From: an uncultured Steroidobacter sp.
Lineage (GTDB): Bacteria > Pseudomonadota > Gammaproteobacteria > Steroidobacterales > Steroidobacteraceae
Assembly (NCBI GenBank): GCA_937864115.1
Contig: CALMII010000020.1
Span: forward strand, 298,015 to 362,014
DNA: 64,000 nucleotides
Reading direction: 5' to 3'
A model generated the notes under the pieces. It was given only the letters and a program-made list of their open reading frames with translations, made no database searches and had not been told where the DNA came from. Made by a program: the position numbers and the translations under genes. Below are positions 42,759-51,900 of the stretch, in pieces (position 1 is the stretch's first letter; the number at the start of each line of letters is the position of its first letter).

Positions 42759-43658
42759 TTACACCTGCACTTCCGCCTCATACAGGATCACCGCATCGCC
42801 GGTGATGCGCACGCTCTGCGCCACCTTGCCCGACGACTCGACTTCCACCCGCACGGAGCCGGGGCGACGCACCCACTGGCCCTGCCTGCCTTCGAATACG
42901 ACGCGACCTTCCTGCGGTTGCAGCAGCCCGTGGTTGACGAGGTACACGCCGAGCATGCCGTGCGCGTTGCCGCTCACCGGATCTTCAGGAATGCCGAGGG
43001 CGGGACAGAACATGCGCGACTCCGTGCCGTCGCCCCGCTCGTTGAGTGCAAACACGAAGTAGCCTTCCGCGCCGACGTGCGGCGTGAGACGCGTGAGTTC
43101 TTCGAAATCGGGTTTGAGCGAATTCAGCAGGTCCGGCGAGCGCAGGCCGATGAGCAGTCGCGACGTGCCCTTCGTCATGATCTGCAGCGGACAGTCGTTG
43201 TGCAGGCTGGGGCTGGAAATGCCGAGGGCATCGAGCACCTGGCGGCGGTGATGGTCGGGAATGGTCGGACCGAGCGAAGGCGGATTCTGGGTAATGGCGA
43301 CGCGCAGGTCGTTGTCGACTTCCGTGACTTCGACTTCGACGATGCCGGCGCCGGTCCGCTGCCGCAGTTTGCCGGTGGGTTTGCCGTCGACTTTGGCGCG
43401 AACGTACTGGGCCGCAATCGTGACGTGGCCGACGAACGATGCCGGATGCCGCGGCGTGAAGTAGCGCACCTGCATGTCGTGATCGCCGCTTTCCGCTTCG
43501 AGCACGAAGCCGGTTTCGCAGTTCACTTCGGTGGCGATGGTCTGCATTTCCTGTTCGGACAGATGATCGCCGTCCAGCACCACGATGGCGGGATTGCCGC
43601 AGAAACGCTGACGCGTAAACGCGTCGACATGAAACAGCCGGCAGCGGCGGTTCGCCAT
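42759..43658 (-). CDS. PhzF-family isomerase/epimerase-like protein
   Basis: 299 residues from the ATG at 43658. The PhzF fold is a diaminopimelate epimerase-like double domain. Visible motifs: HVDAFTRQRFCGNPAIVVLDG, NCETGFVL (Glu48 aligns with the catalytic Glu of PhzF), RYFTPRHPASFVGHVTI and the second-half marker GIPEDPVSGNAHGMLGVYL. Real PhzF makes phenazines, but most members outside that pathway have no known substrate; no phz genes are here. The frame continues upstream to 43835 through a foldback and the start there is rejected. Monocistronic. Confidence 0.9.
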   Translation of the reverse strand: MANRRCRLFHVDAFTRQRFCGNPAIVVLDGDHLSEQEMQTIATEVNCETGFVLEAESGDHDMQVRYFTPRHPASFVGHVTIAAQYVRAKVDGKPTGKLRQRTGAGIVEVEVTEVDNDLRVAITQNPPSLGPTIPDHHRRQVLDALGISSPSLHNDCPLQIMTKGTSRLLIGLRSPDLLNSLKPDFEELTRLTPHVGAEGYFVFALNERGDGTESRMFCPALGIPEDPVSGNAHGMLGVYLVNHGLLQPQEGRVVFEGRQGQWVRRPGSVRVEVESSGKVAQSVRITGDAVILYEAEVQV

Positions 43659-43736
43659 ATGAAATGCAGCCTCGTGCGAGTGGAAATCCCCGCTGTTCTT
43701 ATGGCGGAAGGGGGGCAAAAGAGCAAACGGCGGAGC

Positions 43737-43829
43737 GGCGACTGGCTGCGGGCTACTAGGGACTGGCCAGAACGAGAAGACGCCCCTTTGATCTGGCCAC
43801 GCGCCAGCAGCCCGTCGCCAGCGGCCAGC
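43737..43829. repeat. Foldback with GGCGACTGGCTG / CAGCCCGTCGCC words
   Basis: GGCGACTGGCTGCGGGCTAC...GGGACTGGCC (43737-43768) pairs imperfectly with GATCTGGCCACGCGCCAGCA...CGTCGCCAGCGGCC (43790-43827). It lies before the thiamine operon promoter. Its words match the E2 linker at 54844. Confidence 0.75.
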
Positions 43830-43851
43830 GATCACGCTACAATCGCCGCCG

Positions 43852-43956
43852 CCTTGGGGTGGCCCTGACTTGGGCCTGAGATGCCGGACCGCGAAGTTCT
43901 TCGCTCATCGGCGGACCCGTTGAACCTGATCCGGTTAATACCGGCGTAGGGAGCAG
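43852..43956 (+). promoter_or_regulatory. TPP riboswitch (thi box) heading the thiamine salvage operon
   Basis: The THI-box core is clear: GGGGTG...CTGAGATG, then ACCCGTTGAACCTGATC, CGGTTAATACCG and GCGTAGGGA at its 3' end, with an extended P3 hairpin (GCGAAGTTCTTCGC) in between. A -10-like TACAAT lies at 43838-43843. Binding of thiamine pyrophosphate should switch off the TonB receptor and the genes behind it. Confidence 0.96.
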
Positions 43957-43960
43957 GTCT

Positions 43961-43985
43961 CGCGATGTGTGTCGAACACATCGCG
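43961..43985 (+). terminator. Riboswitch expression-platform hairpin (candidate terminator)
   Basis: CGCGATGTGT-GTCGA-ACACATCGCG, a perfect 10-bp stem starting 5 bases after the aptamer. The only T-run nearby is CTTTTCC about 15 bases on. Probably the switched element, but whether it stops transcription or alters translation is open. Confidence 0.6.
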
Positions 43986-44056
43986 CAAGCGTGTCAGCGC
44001 TTTTCCGTCCGCTGCTTCTGCGTCGTTCGCCGGATCGTCTTTGCGAGGATCTGAGC

Positions 44057-46171
44057 ATGCGTGCGTCTGTGTTGTGTCTGCTGGGGTCGGCGATTCTCGC
44101 CGACATGGTTTCCGCTGCCGAACAGGATGTGCTGGAAGAGGTGATCGTGACCTCGACCCTGCGCCGGCAGTCGCTGATCGAAGCGCCGGTCAGCGTTACG
44201 GTGCTGGATGCGGTGACGCTGCGCGATGCGGGGCAGCAGCATTTCGAAGACGTGCTCGCCAGCGTGCCGAATCTGCACTGGGCCGGCGGTACGTCGCGCC
44301 CGCGCTACTTCCAGCTGCGCGGCATCGGCGAGCGCGAGCAGTACGAGGGTGCGCCGAATCCGTCCGTGGGTTTTCTCATCGACGACATCGACTTCAGCGG
44401 CATCGGCATGGCCGCGACGCTGTTCGATGTCGATCGCGTCGAAGTGCTGCGCGGCCCGCAGGGCATGCGTTATGGCGCGAATGCGCTGGCCGGACTCATC
44501 GTCATGCGCAGCGCCGATCCGCGCGATGAATTCGATTTCTCTACCGCAGCTTCGGTCGGCGACTACGGCACGTCCTCCATCGGCGCGGTGGCCACCGGGC
44601 CGGTCGAATCGCTGGATTCCTCCTGGCGCGTCGGCGTGCAGCGCTATCGCAGCGACGGATTCCGCGACGATACTTATCTGAATCGCGACGACACCAACGA
44701 TCGCGATGAGCTCACGGCGCGCGCCAAGTGGCGCTGGCGGCCGTCGGAGTCGACGACCGTCGACCTCGCCTGGCTGCATGCCGATCTCGACAATGGCTAT
44801 GACGCCTGGTCGATCGACAACTCGCGCACCTCGCTGGCGGATCGTCCCGGCAAGGATGCGCAGAAGGCCGACGGCGGTTCGCTGCGGATCGAAACCGCGG
44901 CCGGTTCGCTCGGCTCGCTCACCGTGATCGCGGCATTGTCGGATTCGAAAGGCGAATACAGCTTCGATGGCGACTGGGGCAACGCCGACGCCTGGGCGCC
45001 GTACACGTACGACTATTTCTATGAAGCGAACAGCGAGCGGCGCGCGCGCAGTCTCGAAGTACGGCTGGCCTCGCCCGATTCGAAGCAAGGGCTGGCCTGG
45101 CTGGTCGGCGCCTACACGCTCGACACCGAAGAGCGCATCGACGAAGTGAGCGTTGGCGAATACATCGATCCGTTCTACCCGGAATACTCCGGCTCGGCGG
45201 ACGACAGCCTGCGCACCCACTACGACGCCACCAACATCGCCCTCTTCGGTCAGCTCGATGGCGCATTGAACGAGCGCTGGGGCTGGTCGCTCGGCCTGCG
45301 CGGCGAACAGCGCGATGCGAAATATCGCGACAACGGCATCCAGGACGGTGAGCCGCGCGTCACCGACACGAGCGAGAAGGATGAAATGTGGGGCGGGCAG
45401 GCGACGCTGCACTTCGACGCCAGCGACAACGCGCGCCTGTTCGCCACCGTCTCCCGTGGCTACAAGGCTGGCGGCTTCAATCTCGGCCGCGCGGCCGCAC
45501 TCAAGGAACGCTTCGAGCCCGAGTATCTGTGGAGTTTCGATGTCGGCGCCAAGGGCGAATGGTTTGAACGTCGCCTGTACGCGGACATCACCGCGTTCTA
45601 CATGCGCCGCGAGGACATGCAGGTATCGACGGGCATCCAGCTCGATCCGATCGGCGATCCGAACAGCTATCTCTTCATCACCGACAATGCCTCGGGCGGT
45701 CGCAACCTCGGCGTCGAGATGAGCGCGCGCTGGCGCGCGACATCACAGCTCGAATTCGGCGGCTCGCTGGGCCTGCTGCACACGCGCTACTCCGGCTATC
45801 GCCCCGAGGGCATCGATCTCAGCGATCGCGACCAGGCGCATGCGCCGGAGTACTCGCTGTCGCTGAATGCCACCTGGCGTTCGCCGCTCGGCTGGATGGC
45901 GCGCGCGGACTTCTCGGCCATCGACGATTTCTATTTCGACGTCCCGCCCAACGACCAGCGCGCCGCCGCCTATTCGCTCGTGAACCTGAAGGCCGGCTAC
46001 GAGGCCGAGCGCTGGAGCGTGCATCTGTGGGCACGCAACGTGTTCGACGAGGACTACGCGGTCCGCGGCTTCTACTTCGGCAACGAGCCGCCGGACTTCG
46101 GGGACAAGCGTTACATCCAGCTCGGAGAGCCGCGGCAGGTGGGCGTGAACGTCCTGTGGTCGCTGCGTTGA
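44057..46171 (+). CDS. TonB-dependent outer-membrane receptor, thiamine-regulated
   Basis: 704 residues from the ATG at 44057 (GAGGA at 44045). Signal peptide (RASVLCLLGSAILADMVSA), TonB-box region EEVIVTSTLRR, plug with IEAPVSVTVLDAVTLRDAG, RYFQLRGIGEREQYEGA and VEVLRGPQGMRYGANALAG, then a 22-strand barrel with RGYKAGGFNLG and a C-terminal GVNVLWSLR. The TPP riboswitch in front and the thiamine-binding and PnuC-like genes behind indicate that it imports thiamine or a thiamine precursor or phosphate across the outer membrane. Such riboswitch-controlled receptors (OMR1-type) were predicted by comparative genomics in other gammaproteobacteria. Confidence 0.93.
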   Translation: MRASVLCLLGSAILADMVSAAEQDVLEEVIVTSTLRRQSLIEAPVSVTVLDAVTLRDAGQQHFEDVLASVPNLHWAGGTSRPRYFQLRGIGEREQYEGAPNPSVGFLIDDIDFSGIGMAATLFDVDRVEVLRGPQGMRYGANALAGLIVMRSADPRDEFDFSTAASVGDYGTSSIGAVATGPVESLDSSWRVGVQRYRSDGFRDDTYLNRDDTNDRDELTARAKWRWRPSESTTVDLAWLHADLDNGYDAWSIDNSRTSLADRPGKDAQKADGGSLRIETAAGSLGSLTVIAALSDSKGEYSFDGDWGNADAWAPYTYDYFYEANSERRARSLEVRLASPDSKQGLAWLVGAYTLDTEERIDEVSVGEYIDPFYPEYSGSADDSLRTHYDATNIALFGQLDGALNERWGWSLGLRGEQRDAKYRDNGIQDGEPRVTDTSEKDEMWGGQATLHFDASDNARLFATVSRGYKAGGFNLGRAAALKERFEPEYLWSFDVGAKGEWFERRLYADITAFYMRREDMQVSTGIQLDPIGDPNSYLFITDNASGGRNLGVEMSARWRATSQLEFGGSLGLLHTRYSGYRPEGIDLSDRDQAHAPEYSLSLNATWRSPLGWMARADFSAIDDFYFDVPPNDQRAAAYSLVNLKAGYEAERWSVHLWARNVFDEDYAVRGFYFGNEPPDFGDKRYIQLGEPRQVGVNVLWSLR

Positions 46172-46186
46172 GCAGCACCGCGTTCT

Positions 46187-46219
46187 GGCCAGTAGCCAGT
46201 AGCCAGTAGCCAGTAGCCC
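46187..46219. repeat. Tandem AGTAGCC heptamers (about 4.7 copies)
   Basis: CCAGTAGCCAGTAGCC... iterated; no inverted partner is seen on the left, so this looks like a single arm of the word-iterated foldback type. It lies 16 bp after the receptor stop. Confidence 0.85.
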
Positions 46220-46251
46220 AACTCCCACCCGCGCCGGAGGCGCTTCTTCTC

Positions 46252-46497
46252 ATGCGTACCGCCATCGACATCAGCCTCTATCCGCTCGACGCCGACTACA
46301 TCCCGCCCATCAAGGCGTTCATCGAGCGTCTCAACACCTATCCGGAACTGCAGGTGACGACCAATGCGCTCAGTACCCAGATCGCCGGCGAACATGCGCG
46401 CGTGTTCGAGATCCTGGCGAAGGAGACGGCGATCACCTTCGCCGAAGCCGGTCGCAAGGTGTTCGTCATGAAAGTGATCGGCGGAGAAGCGCCTTGA
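46252..46497 (+). CDS. Thiamine-binding protein, MTH1187/YkoF family
   Basis: 81 residues. A small ferredoxin-like domain: AIDISLYPLDADYIPPIKAFIERLNTYPELQVTTNALSTQIAGEHARVFEILAKE. YkoF and the MTH1187 (DUF77) family bind thiamine or hydroxymethylpyrimidine; some members (with an ABC transporter) take part in uptake. Its place between a TPP-regulated receptor and a PnuC-like permease supports thiamine binding. The stop overlaps the start of the permease gene (TTGA). Confidence 0.88.
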   Translation: MRTAIDISLYPLDADYIPPIKAFIERLNTYPELQVTTNALSTQIAGEHARVFEILAKETAITFAEAGRKVFVMKVIGGEAP

Positions 46498-47126
46498 AGG
46501 CATTGCTCGAACAGTTTGCGGCCATGAGTCCGTGGGAGGCCATCGCGGTCGCGCTCGGACTCGCGTACCTGCTGCTGGCGGTGAAGCGCAATCTGCTGTG
46601 CTGGCTGTGTGCCTTCATCGGCACGGCGATTTCGCTGGTGCTGTTCGCGCGCGTCAATCTGTACATGCAGGCGACGCTGCAGGTGTTCTACCTCGTGATG
46701 GCCGTGGTGGGGTTCATCGAGTGGCGCAGGGGACGAACCCAAGCCGGTGAGGTGCGCATCCGCGTCTGGACGCCGCAGCAGCATGTGATGGCGGCAGCGG
46801 CGGTCGCTGCGGCCACGGTGGTGAACGGCTGGCTGCTGGCGAAGTACACCGACGCCGCGCTGCCCTATGTCGATTCCTTCGTCACCTGGGGCAGCGTCAT
46901 CACCACCTGGATGGTGGCGCGGCGTGTGATCGAGAACTGGCTGTACTGGATCGTGGTGGACGGCGTCGCGATCTGGCTGTGCTACGCGCAGGGCTTGCTG
47001 GGATTCGCGCTGCTTTCCGCCGTCTATGTCGGCATCGTAGTGCGCGGCTACTTCGTCTGGCGCCGCGATCTGGCGGCGCAACGCGCGGCCGACGGAGAGG
47101 GTGCGATGGCGCATGTCGCAACCTGA
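46494..47126 (+). CDS. pnuT: PnuC/PnuT-family permease, likely thiamine transporter (TTG start)
   Basis: 210 residues, TTG start at 46494 in the TTGA overlap with the previous gene; GGAGAA about 8 bases upstream. The PnuC fold has about seven helices: AIAVALGLAYLLLAV, LLCWLCAFIGTAISLVLFA, VFYLVMAVVGFIEWRRG, VAAATVVNGWLLA, FVTWGSVITTWMVARRVIENWLYWIVVDGVAIWLCYAQG and LLSAVYVGIVVRGYF. The motif WLYWIVVDG is typical of the family. PnuC transports nicotinamide riboside, while PnuT members transport thiamine; operon context (riboswitch, thiamine-binding protein, kinase) strongly favours PnuT. These permeases work by diffusion coupled to intracellular phosphorylation, consistent with the kinase gene that follows. 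Confidence 0.88.
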   Translation: MKALLEQFAAMSPWEAIAVALGLAYLLLAVKRNLLCWLCAFIGTAISLVLFARVNLYMQATLQVFYLVMAVVGFIEWRRGRTQAGEVRIRVWTPQQHVMAAAAVAAATVVNGWLLAKYTDAALPYVDSFVTWGSVITTWMVARRVIENWLYWIVVDGVAIWLCYAQGLLGFALLSAVYVGIVVRGYFVWRRDLAAQRAADGEGAMAHVAT

Positions 47127-47895
47127 CCTTCGCGACGCACTGTCAGGGATCGACCTCGGACGCATCGACAGCGTCGAGCGCATCAAGCATGGACTCACCA
47201 ACGACAGCTGGCTGGTAAGCAGCGAGGCGGGGGTCTTCGTTGTCCGTCGCAGCAACGCCTCAGAAGAATCGCTGCAGATCAACCGGCGCAGCGAGGCGCG
47301 AATACTGGAAGCCGTCGCGCGGGCTGGCATCGGCCCCGAAGTCATCTGCTGCGATCCGGACCGACATCTGCTGGTCACGCGCTATGCGGGTGCCACCTGG
47401 ACTGACGCGCAGGCAACAGACTCCGCAAACATCGACCGCGTCGCGCTGCTGCTGCGTCGGCTGCACGGCTTGTTGCCGCCGCGCGGGATCCAGTCTGTCG
47501 ATCTCGCGAATGTCATTCGCGGCTATGCGCAGACGCTCGAACGTCACGGACGACCGACCGACGCTTCATTGCGTCAGCGGGCCGGACAGATCACCGCCTT
47601 TCTGGCTGCGGAACCCGAGCCGCGCCTGTGTCACAACGATATTCATGCCCTGAACATCGTCGACGACGGCGCGCTGCGATTGATCGATTGGGAATATGCC
47701 GGCGTCGGCGAGCGCCTGTTCGATCTCGCCGCGATCTGTGTCTATCACCGCTATTCGAAGGCCCAGCGCGAACATCTGCTGGGTGGCTACCTGGTCGAAC
47801 CCAGTCCTCAAGCCTGGCACCGGCTGGAGCTGTGTTGCTGGCTGTTCGACTACATCCGCGAGTTGTGGATGGCGGTCAGGGAGACCGAAGACTGA
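47113..47895 (+). CDS. APH-like kinase, probable thiamine kinase
   Basis: 260 residues from the ATG at 47113, which overlaps the pnuT end by 14 bp (GAGAGGG 12 bases upstream). A choline/aminoglycoside phosphotransferase-like fold: IKHGLTNDSWLV (Gly-rich loop), FVVRRSN (Lys replaced by Arg-Arg), LCHNDIHALNIVDDGALRLIDWEYAG with catalytic HND and metal-binding DWE. The family includes ThiK. In this operon it should trap imported thiamine as thiamine phosphate. The missing classical Lys is normal for this family. A foldback begins 9 bases after the stop. Confidence 0.85.
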   Translation: MSQPDLRDALSGIDLGRIDSVERIKHGLTNDSWLVSSEAGVFVVRRSNASEESLQINRRSEARILEAVARAGIGPEVICCDPDRHLLVTRYAGATWTDAQATDSANIDRVALLLRRLHGLLPPRGIQSVDLANVIRGYAQTLERHGRPTDASLRQRAGQITAFLAAEPEPRLCHNDIHALNIVDDGALRLIDWEYAGVGERLFDLAAICVYHRYSKAQREHLLGGYLVEPSPQAWHRLELCCWLFDYIRELWMAVRETED

Positions 47896-47903
47896 GGAGG
47901 ATT

Positions 47904-47984
47904 GGCCGCAAAAAGGCGCAAAGGACTCAAAGTTCAAGATAGAGATGTCTTCATCTCCTTGCGTTCTTTGCGCCTTTTTGCGGC
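47904..47984. repeat. Foldback, CCGCAAAAAGGCGCAAAG word family
   Basis: GGCCGCAAAAAGGCGCAAAG (47904-47923) against GCGTTCTTTGCGCCTTTTTG...CGGC (47961-47984). The loop carries GAGATG-TCTT-CATCTC, so the whole region can stack into one hairpin. The kinase and gpmA stops flank it; the right arm overlaps the gpmA stop. Confidence 0.92.
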
Positions 47985-48739
47985 TATTTCTTCTTCCCTT
48001 CCGTCTGCCGGGCAACGGCCTCAGCCGCCGCCTTGATCGCCTCGGGATCGCCGAGGAAACGGCGCGAGATCGGCTTGAGGTGGTCGTCGAGCTCGTAGTG
48101 GATCGGCACGCCGGTGGGGATGTTGAACTCGACGATGTCTTCGTTCGACATGCCATCGAGCATCTTCACCAGCGCACGCAGGCTGTTGCCGTGCGCGACG
48201 ATCAGCACGTTGCGGCCCGCTTTCAGTTCCGGCGCGATGCGGCTGGTCCAGTAGGGCAGCACGCGATCGAGCGTGGTCTTCAGCGATTCGGTGGCCGGGA
48301 GTTCTTCCGGTTTGAGCGCGGCATAGCGACGTTCGAAGCGCGGATGACGCTGGTCGTCGAGCGACAGCGGCGGCGGCGGAATGTCGTAGCTGCGGCGCCA
48401 GATCTTCACCTGATCGGCGCCGTGCTTCTCGACGGTCTGCGCCTTGTCGAGACCCTGCAGCGCACCGTAGTGGCGCTCGTTCAGGCGCCAGCTGCGCTCG
48501 ACGGGCAGCCACATCAGGTCCATTTCATCGAGCACGATCCACAGGGTGCGGATCGCGCGCTTCAGCACGGACGTGAAGACCAGATCGAACTCGAAGCCTT
48601 CCGCCTTCAACAGCCGGCCGGCTTCGCGTGCCTCGTTGCGGCCCTGCTCCGTCAGGTCGACGTCGACCCAGCCGGTGAACAGGTTTTCGAGATTCCAGAT
48701 GCTTTGTCCGTGACGGACGAGGATGAGTTTGCCGGGCAT
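47984..48739 (-). CDS. gpmA: 2,3-bisphosphoglycerate-dependent phosphoglycerate mutase
   Basis: 251 residues. It interconverts 3- and 2-phosphoglycerate in glycolysis. [29 protein letters not shown] holds the phosphorylated His10; [26 protein letters not shown] and [20 protein letters not shown] (second histidine) complete the site. Full length for the family; the tail [14 protein letters not shown] ends next to the foldback. It is convergent with the thiamine operon. Confidence 0.96.
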   Translation of the reverse strand: MPGKLILVRHGQSIWNLENLFTGWVDVDLTEQGRNEAREAGRLLKAEGFEFDLVFTSVLKRAIRTLWIVLDEMDLMWLPVERSWRLNERHYGALQGLDKAQTVEKHGADQVKIWRRSYDIPPPPLSLDDQRHPRFERRYAALKPEELPATESLKTTLDRVLPYWTSRIAPELKAGRNVLIVAHGNSLRALVKMLDGMSNEDIVEFNIPTGVPIHYELDDHLKPISRRFLGDPEAIKAAAEAVARQTEGKKK

Positions 48740-48811
48740 GTTCGGGAGTGTCGCAGGTCAGGGGGAGGGCTTTATAGCAGACGCACGGGCGAAGACTGAA
48801 GCGGAGGCGGA

Positions 48812-48963
48812 GGGCCGCAAAGACCGGCTTCTTTGTGTAGGTCAGGCTTTGGCCTGACTGTTTTCAGGCCGGCTGAAGCCGGCCCCACAGGCAGAGCAAA
48901 TCCTCAAGTCAGTACCATTGAGTCCTGGGCCGAATCCGATCTTCTATGCGGTCTTTTGCGGCC
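48812..48963. repeat. CCGCAAAGACCG foldback with a REP pair nested inside
   Basis: GGGCCGCAAAGACCG (48812-48826) is inverted at 48948-48963 (GCGGTCTTTTGCGGCC). Between the arms lies a complete REP pair (48837-48888) plus the tail shared with 18894-18927. This looks like a REP element that inserted into a foldback. Confidence 0.85.
48837..48888. repeat. REP-like inverted pair (GTAG ... CCAC), nested
   Basis: GTAG-GTCAGGCTTTGGCCTGAC, then GGCCGGCTGAAGCCGGCC-CCAC. It is followed by GCAGAGCAAATCCTCAAGTC, shared with the locus at 18842. Confidence 0.9.
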
Positions 48964-48968
48964 GTCCT

Positions 48969-51900
48969 TCACTCCGCCATCGCCCGCACCGCCTGCAGCG
49001 CTACCGACAGCGTCGCGAAGTCCATCTGCGGCAGCGAACGCATGTCGTTGATGGTCTGGCGGACGTGCGCGATCGGGCCGGCCTTCTTCGCCAGCCAGGC
49101 ATCGACCGTCGCCGGCGAAGCGGTTCGCGACTTGCCGAGCACCTGCAGGCACAGCTTGCGCTGCAGGTCGTAGATGTTGTCGCGCAGGGTCGAGCGCGCC
49201 ACCGCCTGCCAGTGGCCTTCGACGCCGAGCGATTCGATCTGTTCTCGTATCCAGTCGAGCGACAGGGCCGTGCCGAGATGGAAATACACGGCGGCGGCGG
49301 CTTCGATGGCGACGCCGGTGTGTTCCGAGATGTCGACGAGATCGGGGCCGGAGCGCAGTGCCGCGAGGCTCGCCATGCGCTTGCTCAGTGTCTCCGGAAC
49401 CTTCGCGGCCCGATACGCCTCGTGCCGGGTCTGGAAGCCCTGCAGGTCCGATCCGGACAGCACGCGCGGCAACGCCGCATCCAGCCGGGTCAGTCCCGTG
49501 CGCAGACGACCGACCTGCTGTTCGATCTGCAACGCGCCGGCGTGACGATGGATCAGCCAGTAGGTGCAGAAGCGCAGCAGTCGCGTGGTCTCGAACATCA
49601 TCTCGTACTGGGTGCGCGCGTCGACCTTCGCATCGAGCGATTCGACCGCACTCCAGGTCGAGCGCATGCCGAAGGCCTCGCGCGCGATCGCGTAGGCGCG
49701 GACCACGGTCGCCGCGCTCGCACCGGTATCTTCCTGCGTACGACGCGCGAACGACGCACCCATGCGGTTGACCATGCTGTTGGTGGTGGCCGTGGCGATG
49801 ATCTCGCGGCGCAGGCGATGCTGGCGGAAGTAGCGGCCGATCCGCTGCTGCATTTTCGCGGGGAAGTAGCGCTCCAGTTCCAGGCCGAGATAGGGATCTT
49901 CGGGGACGTCGGAATCGACCAGCAGCGTGTACAGCGCCATCTTCGCGTACGCCAGCAGGATGGCGAGTTCCGGTCGCGTCAGGCCGCGACCGGCCTTGCG
50001 TCGTTCTTCGATTTCTTCGCCGGTCGGCAGGAATTCGAGCGAGCGATCCAGCAGGCCGGCGAGTTCCAGCGAACGGATCGTGTGTACGTGTTCGAGCAGA
50101 TCCTTCACCGCGCGGGCTTCGAGCATCGACAGGGCCTGGCTCTGCAGATAGTTGTCGCGCAGCACCAGTTCGGCGACTTCTTCGGTCATCGAGGCCAGCA
50201 GCTTGTTGCGCTTTGCCAGCGTGAGGCCGGCGCGCTTCGGCAGCGAGTTGAGCAGGATCTTGATGTTGACTTCATGGTCCGAGCAATCGACGCCGGCCGA
50301 GTTGTCGACGAAGTCCGTGTTCAGCCGGCCGCCGTTCAGTGCGTATTCGATGCGGCCGCGCTGCGATACGCCGAGGTTGCCGCCTTCGCCGAGAACTTTG
50401 CAGCGCAGGTCGCGACCATTGACGCGTACCGCATCGTTGGCGCGGTCGCCGACGTCCAGGTTGGTTTCCTCCGTGGCTTTCACATAGGTGCCGATGCCGC
50501 CGTTCCAGAGCAGATCCACCGGCATGCAGAGAATCGCGCGAATGAGTTCCTGCGGCGTGAACGTATCGCGATCGAGGCCGAGCAGCGCCTGCGCCTGCGC
50601 GGAGATGCGGATCGACTTGGCGCTGCGCGGATGGATGCCGCCGCCGGCGGACAGCAGCTTGCGGTCGTAGTCTTCCCAGGTCGAACGCGGCAGTTCGAAC
50701 AGGCGCTTGCGTTCGAGGAAGGATTTCGCCGCATCCGGGCTCGGGTCGAGGAAGATGTGCTGGTGATTGAACGCGGCCACCAGACGGATGTGTCGCGACA
50801 GCAGCATGCCGTTGCCGAACACGTCGCCAGCCATGTCGCCGATGCCGGCGACCGTGAAGTCCTGCGTCTGCGTGTCGACGCCGAGTTCGCGGAAGTGGCG
50901 CTTGACGCATTCCCACGCGCCGCGCGCGGTGATGCCCATCTTCTTGTGGTCGTAGCCGGCGGAACCGCCGGAGGCGAAGGCATCGCCCAGCCAGAAGCCG
51001 TATTCGGCAGAGATGCGGTTGGCGATGTCGGAGAACGTCGCCGTGCCCTTGTCGGCGGCGACGACGAGGTAGGTGTCGTCAGCGTCGCGACGCACCACCT
51101 GCGGCGGCGGCACGACCTTGCCGTCGACGATGTTGTCGGTGACATCGAGCAGGGCGCGAATGAACGTGCGATAGCACTCGACGCCTTCGCGCTGCGTATC
51201 CTCGCGGCTCGCGTTCTGCGGCAGCCGTTTGGGAACGAAGCCGCCCTTGGCGCCGACCGGCACGATCAGCGTGTTCTTGACGTTCTGTGCCTTCATCAGG
51301 CCCAGCACTTCGGTGCGGAAATCCTCGCGCCGGTCGGACCAGCGGATGCCGCCGCGCGCCACCGCGCCCATGCGCAGGTGCACGCCCTCGACACGCGGCG
51401 AATACACGAAGATCTCGAACGCCGGCCGCGGCTGCGGCAGGTCGGCGATGTTGCGCGAATCCAGTTTCAGCGACAGGTAGCTCTTGTCGATGCTGCCGTC
51501 AGGATGCGGATGCGCCGCGTCGGTCTGGTAGTAGTTGGTGCGCAGGGTCGCCGACATGGCGCTCGCGAAGCGCCGCAGGATGCGGTCTTCGTCGAGGCTC
51601 GTGACCTTGTCGAGCTGCCTGCCCAGCTGCTTCTGCAGGCGCGCGAGATCAGCCTTGCGGTGCTGGGACGAATGCCTGGGATCGAACTGGGTCTCGAAGA
51701 TCGCCGACAGCGTGGCGGTGATCCCCGCGTTCGAGACCAGCACCTGTTCCATGTATGACTGACTGAACGCGGTGCCTGCCTGCAGCAGGAACCGGCAGTA
51801 CGCACGCAGCACCATCGCCTGTCGCCAGGTGAGTCCTGCAGCGACGATGAGCCGGTTGAAGCCGTCGTTCTCGGCGCGGTCGCTCCAGGTGGCGATGAAC

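Noticed and set aside
42759..43658. Phenazine biosynthesis locus
   Set aside because: Only a PhzF-like gene is present, with no other phz genes; the family is broad.
46187..46219. CRISPR-like array of short repeats
   Set aside because: The heptamers are directly tandem without spacers, and there are no cas genes.
48918..51758. A 946-codon open frame on the plus strand
   Set aside because: Antisense to the NAD-glutamate dehydrogenase; composition is Arg/His/Gln-rich without motifs.
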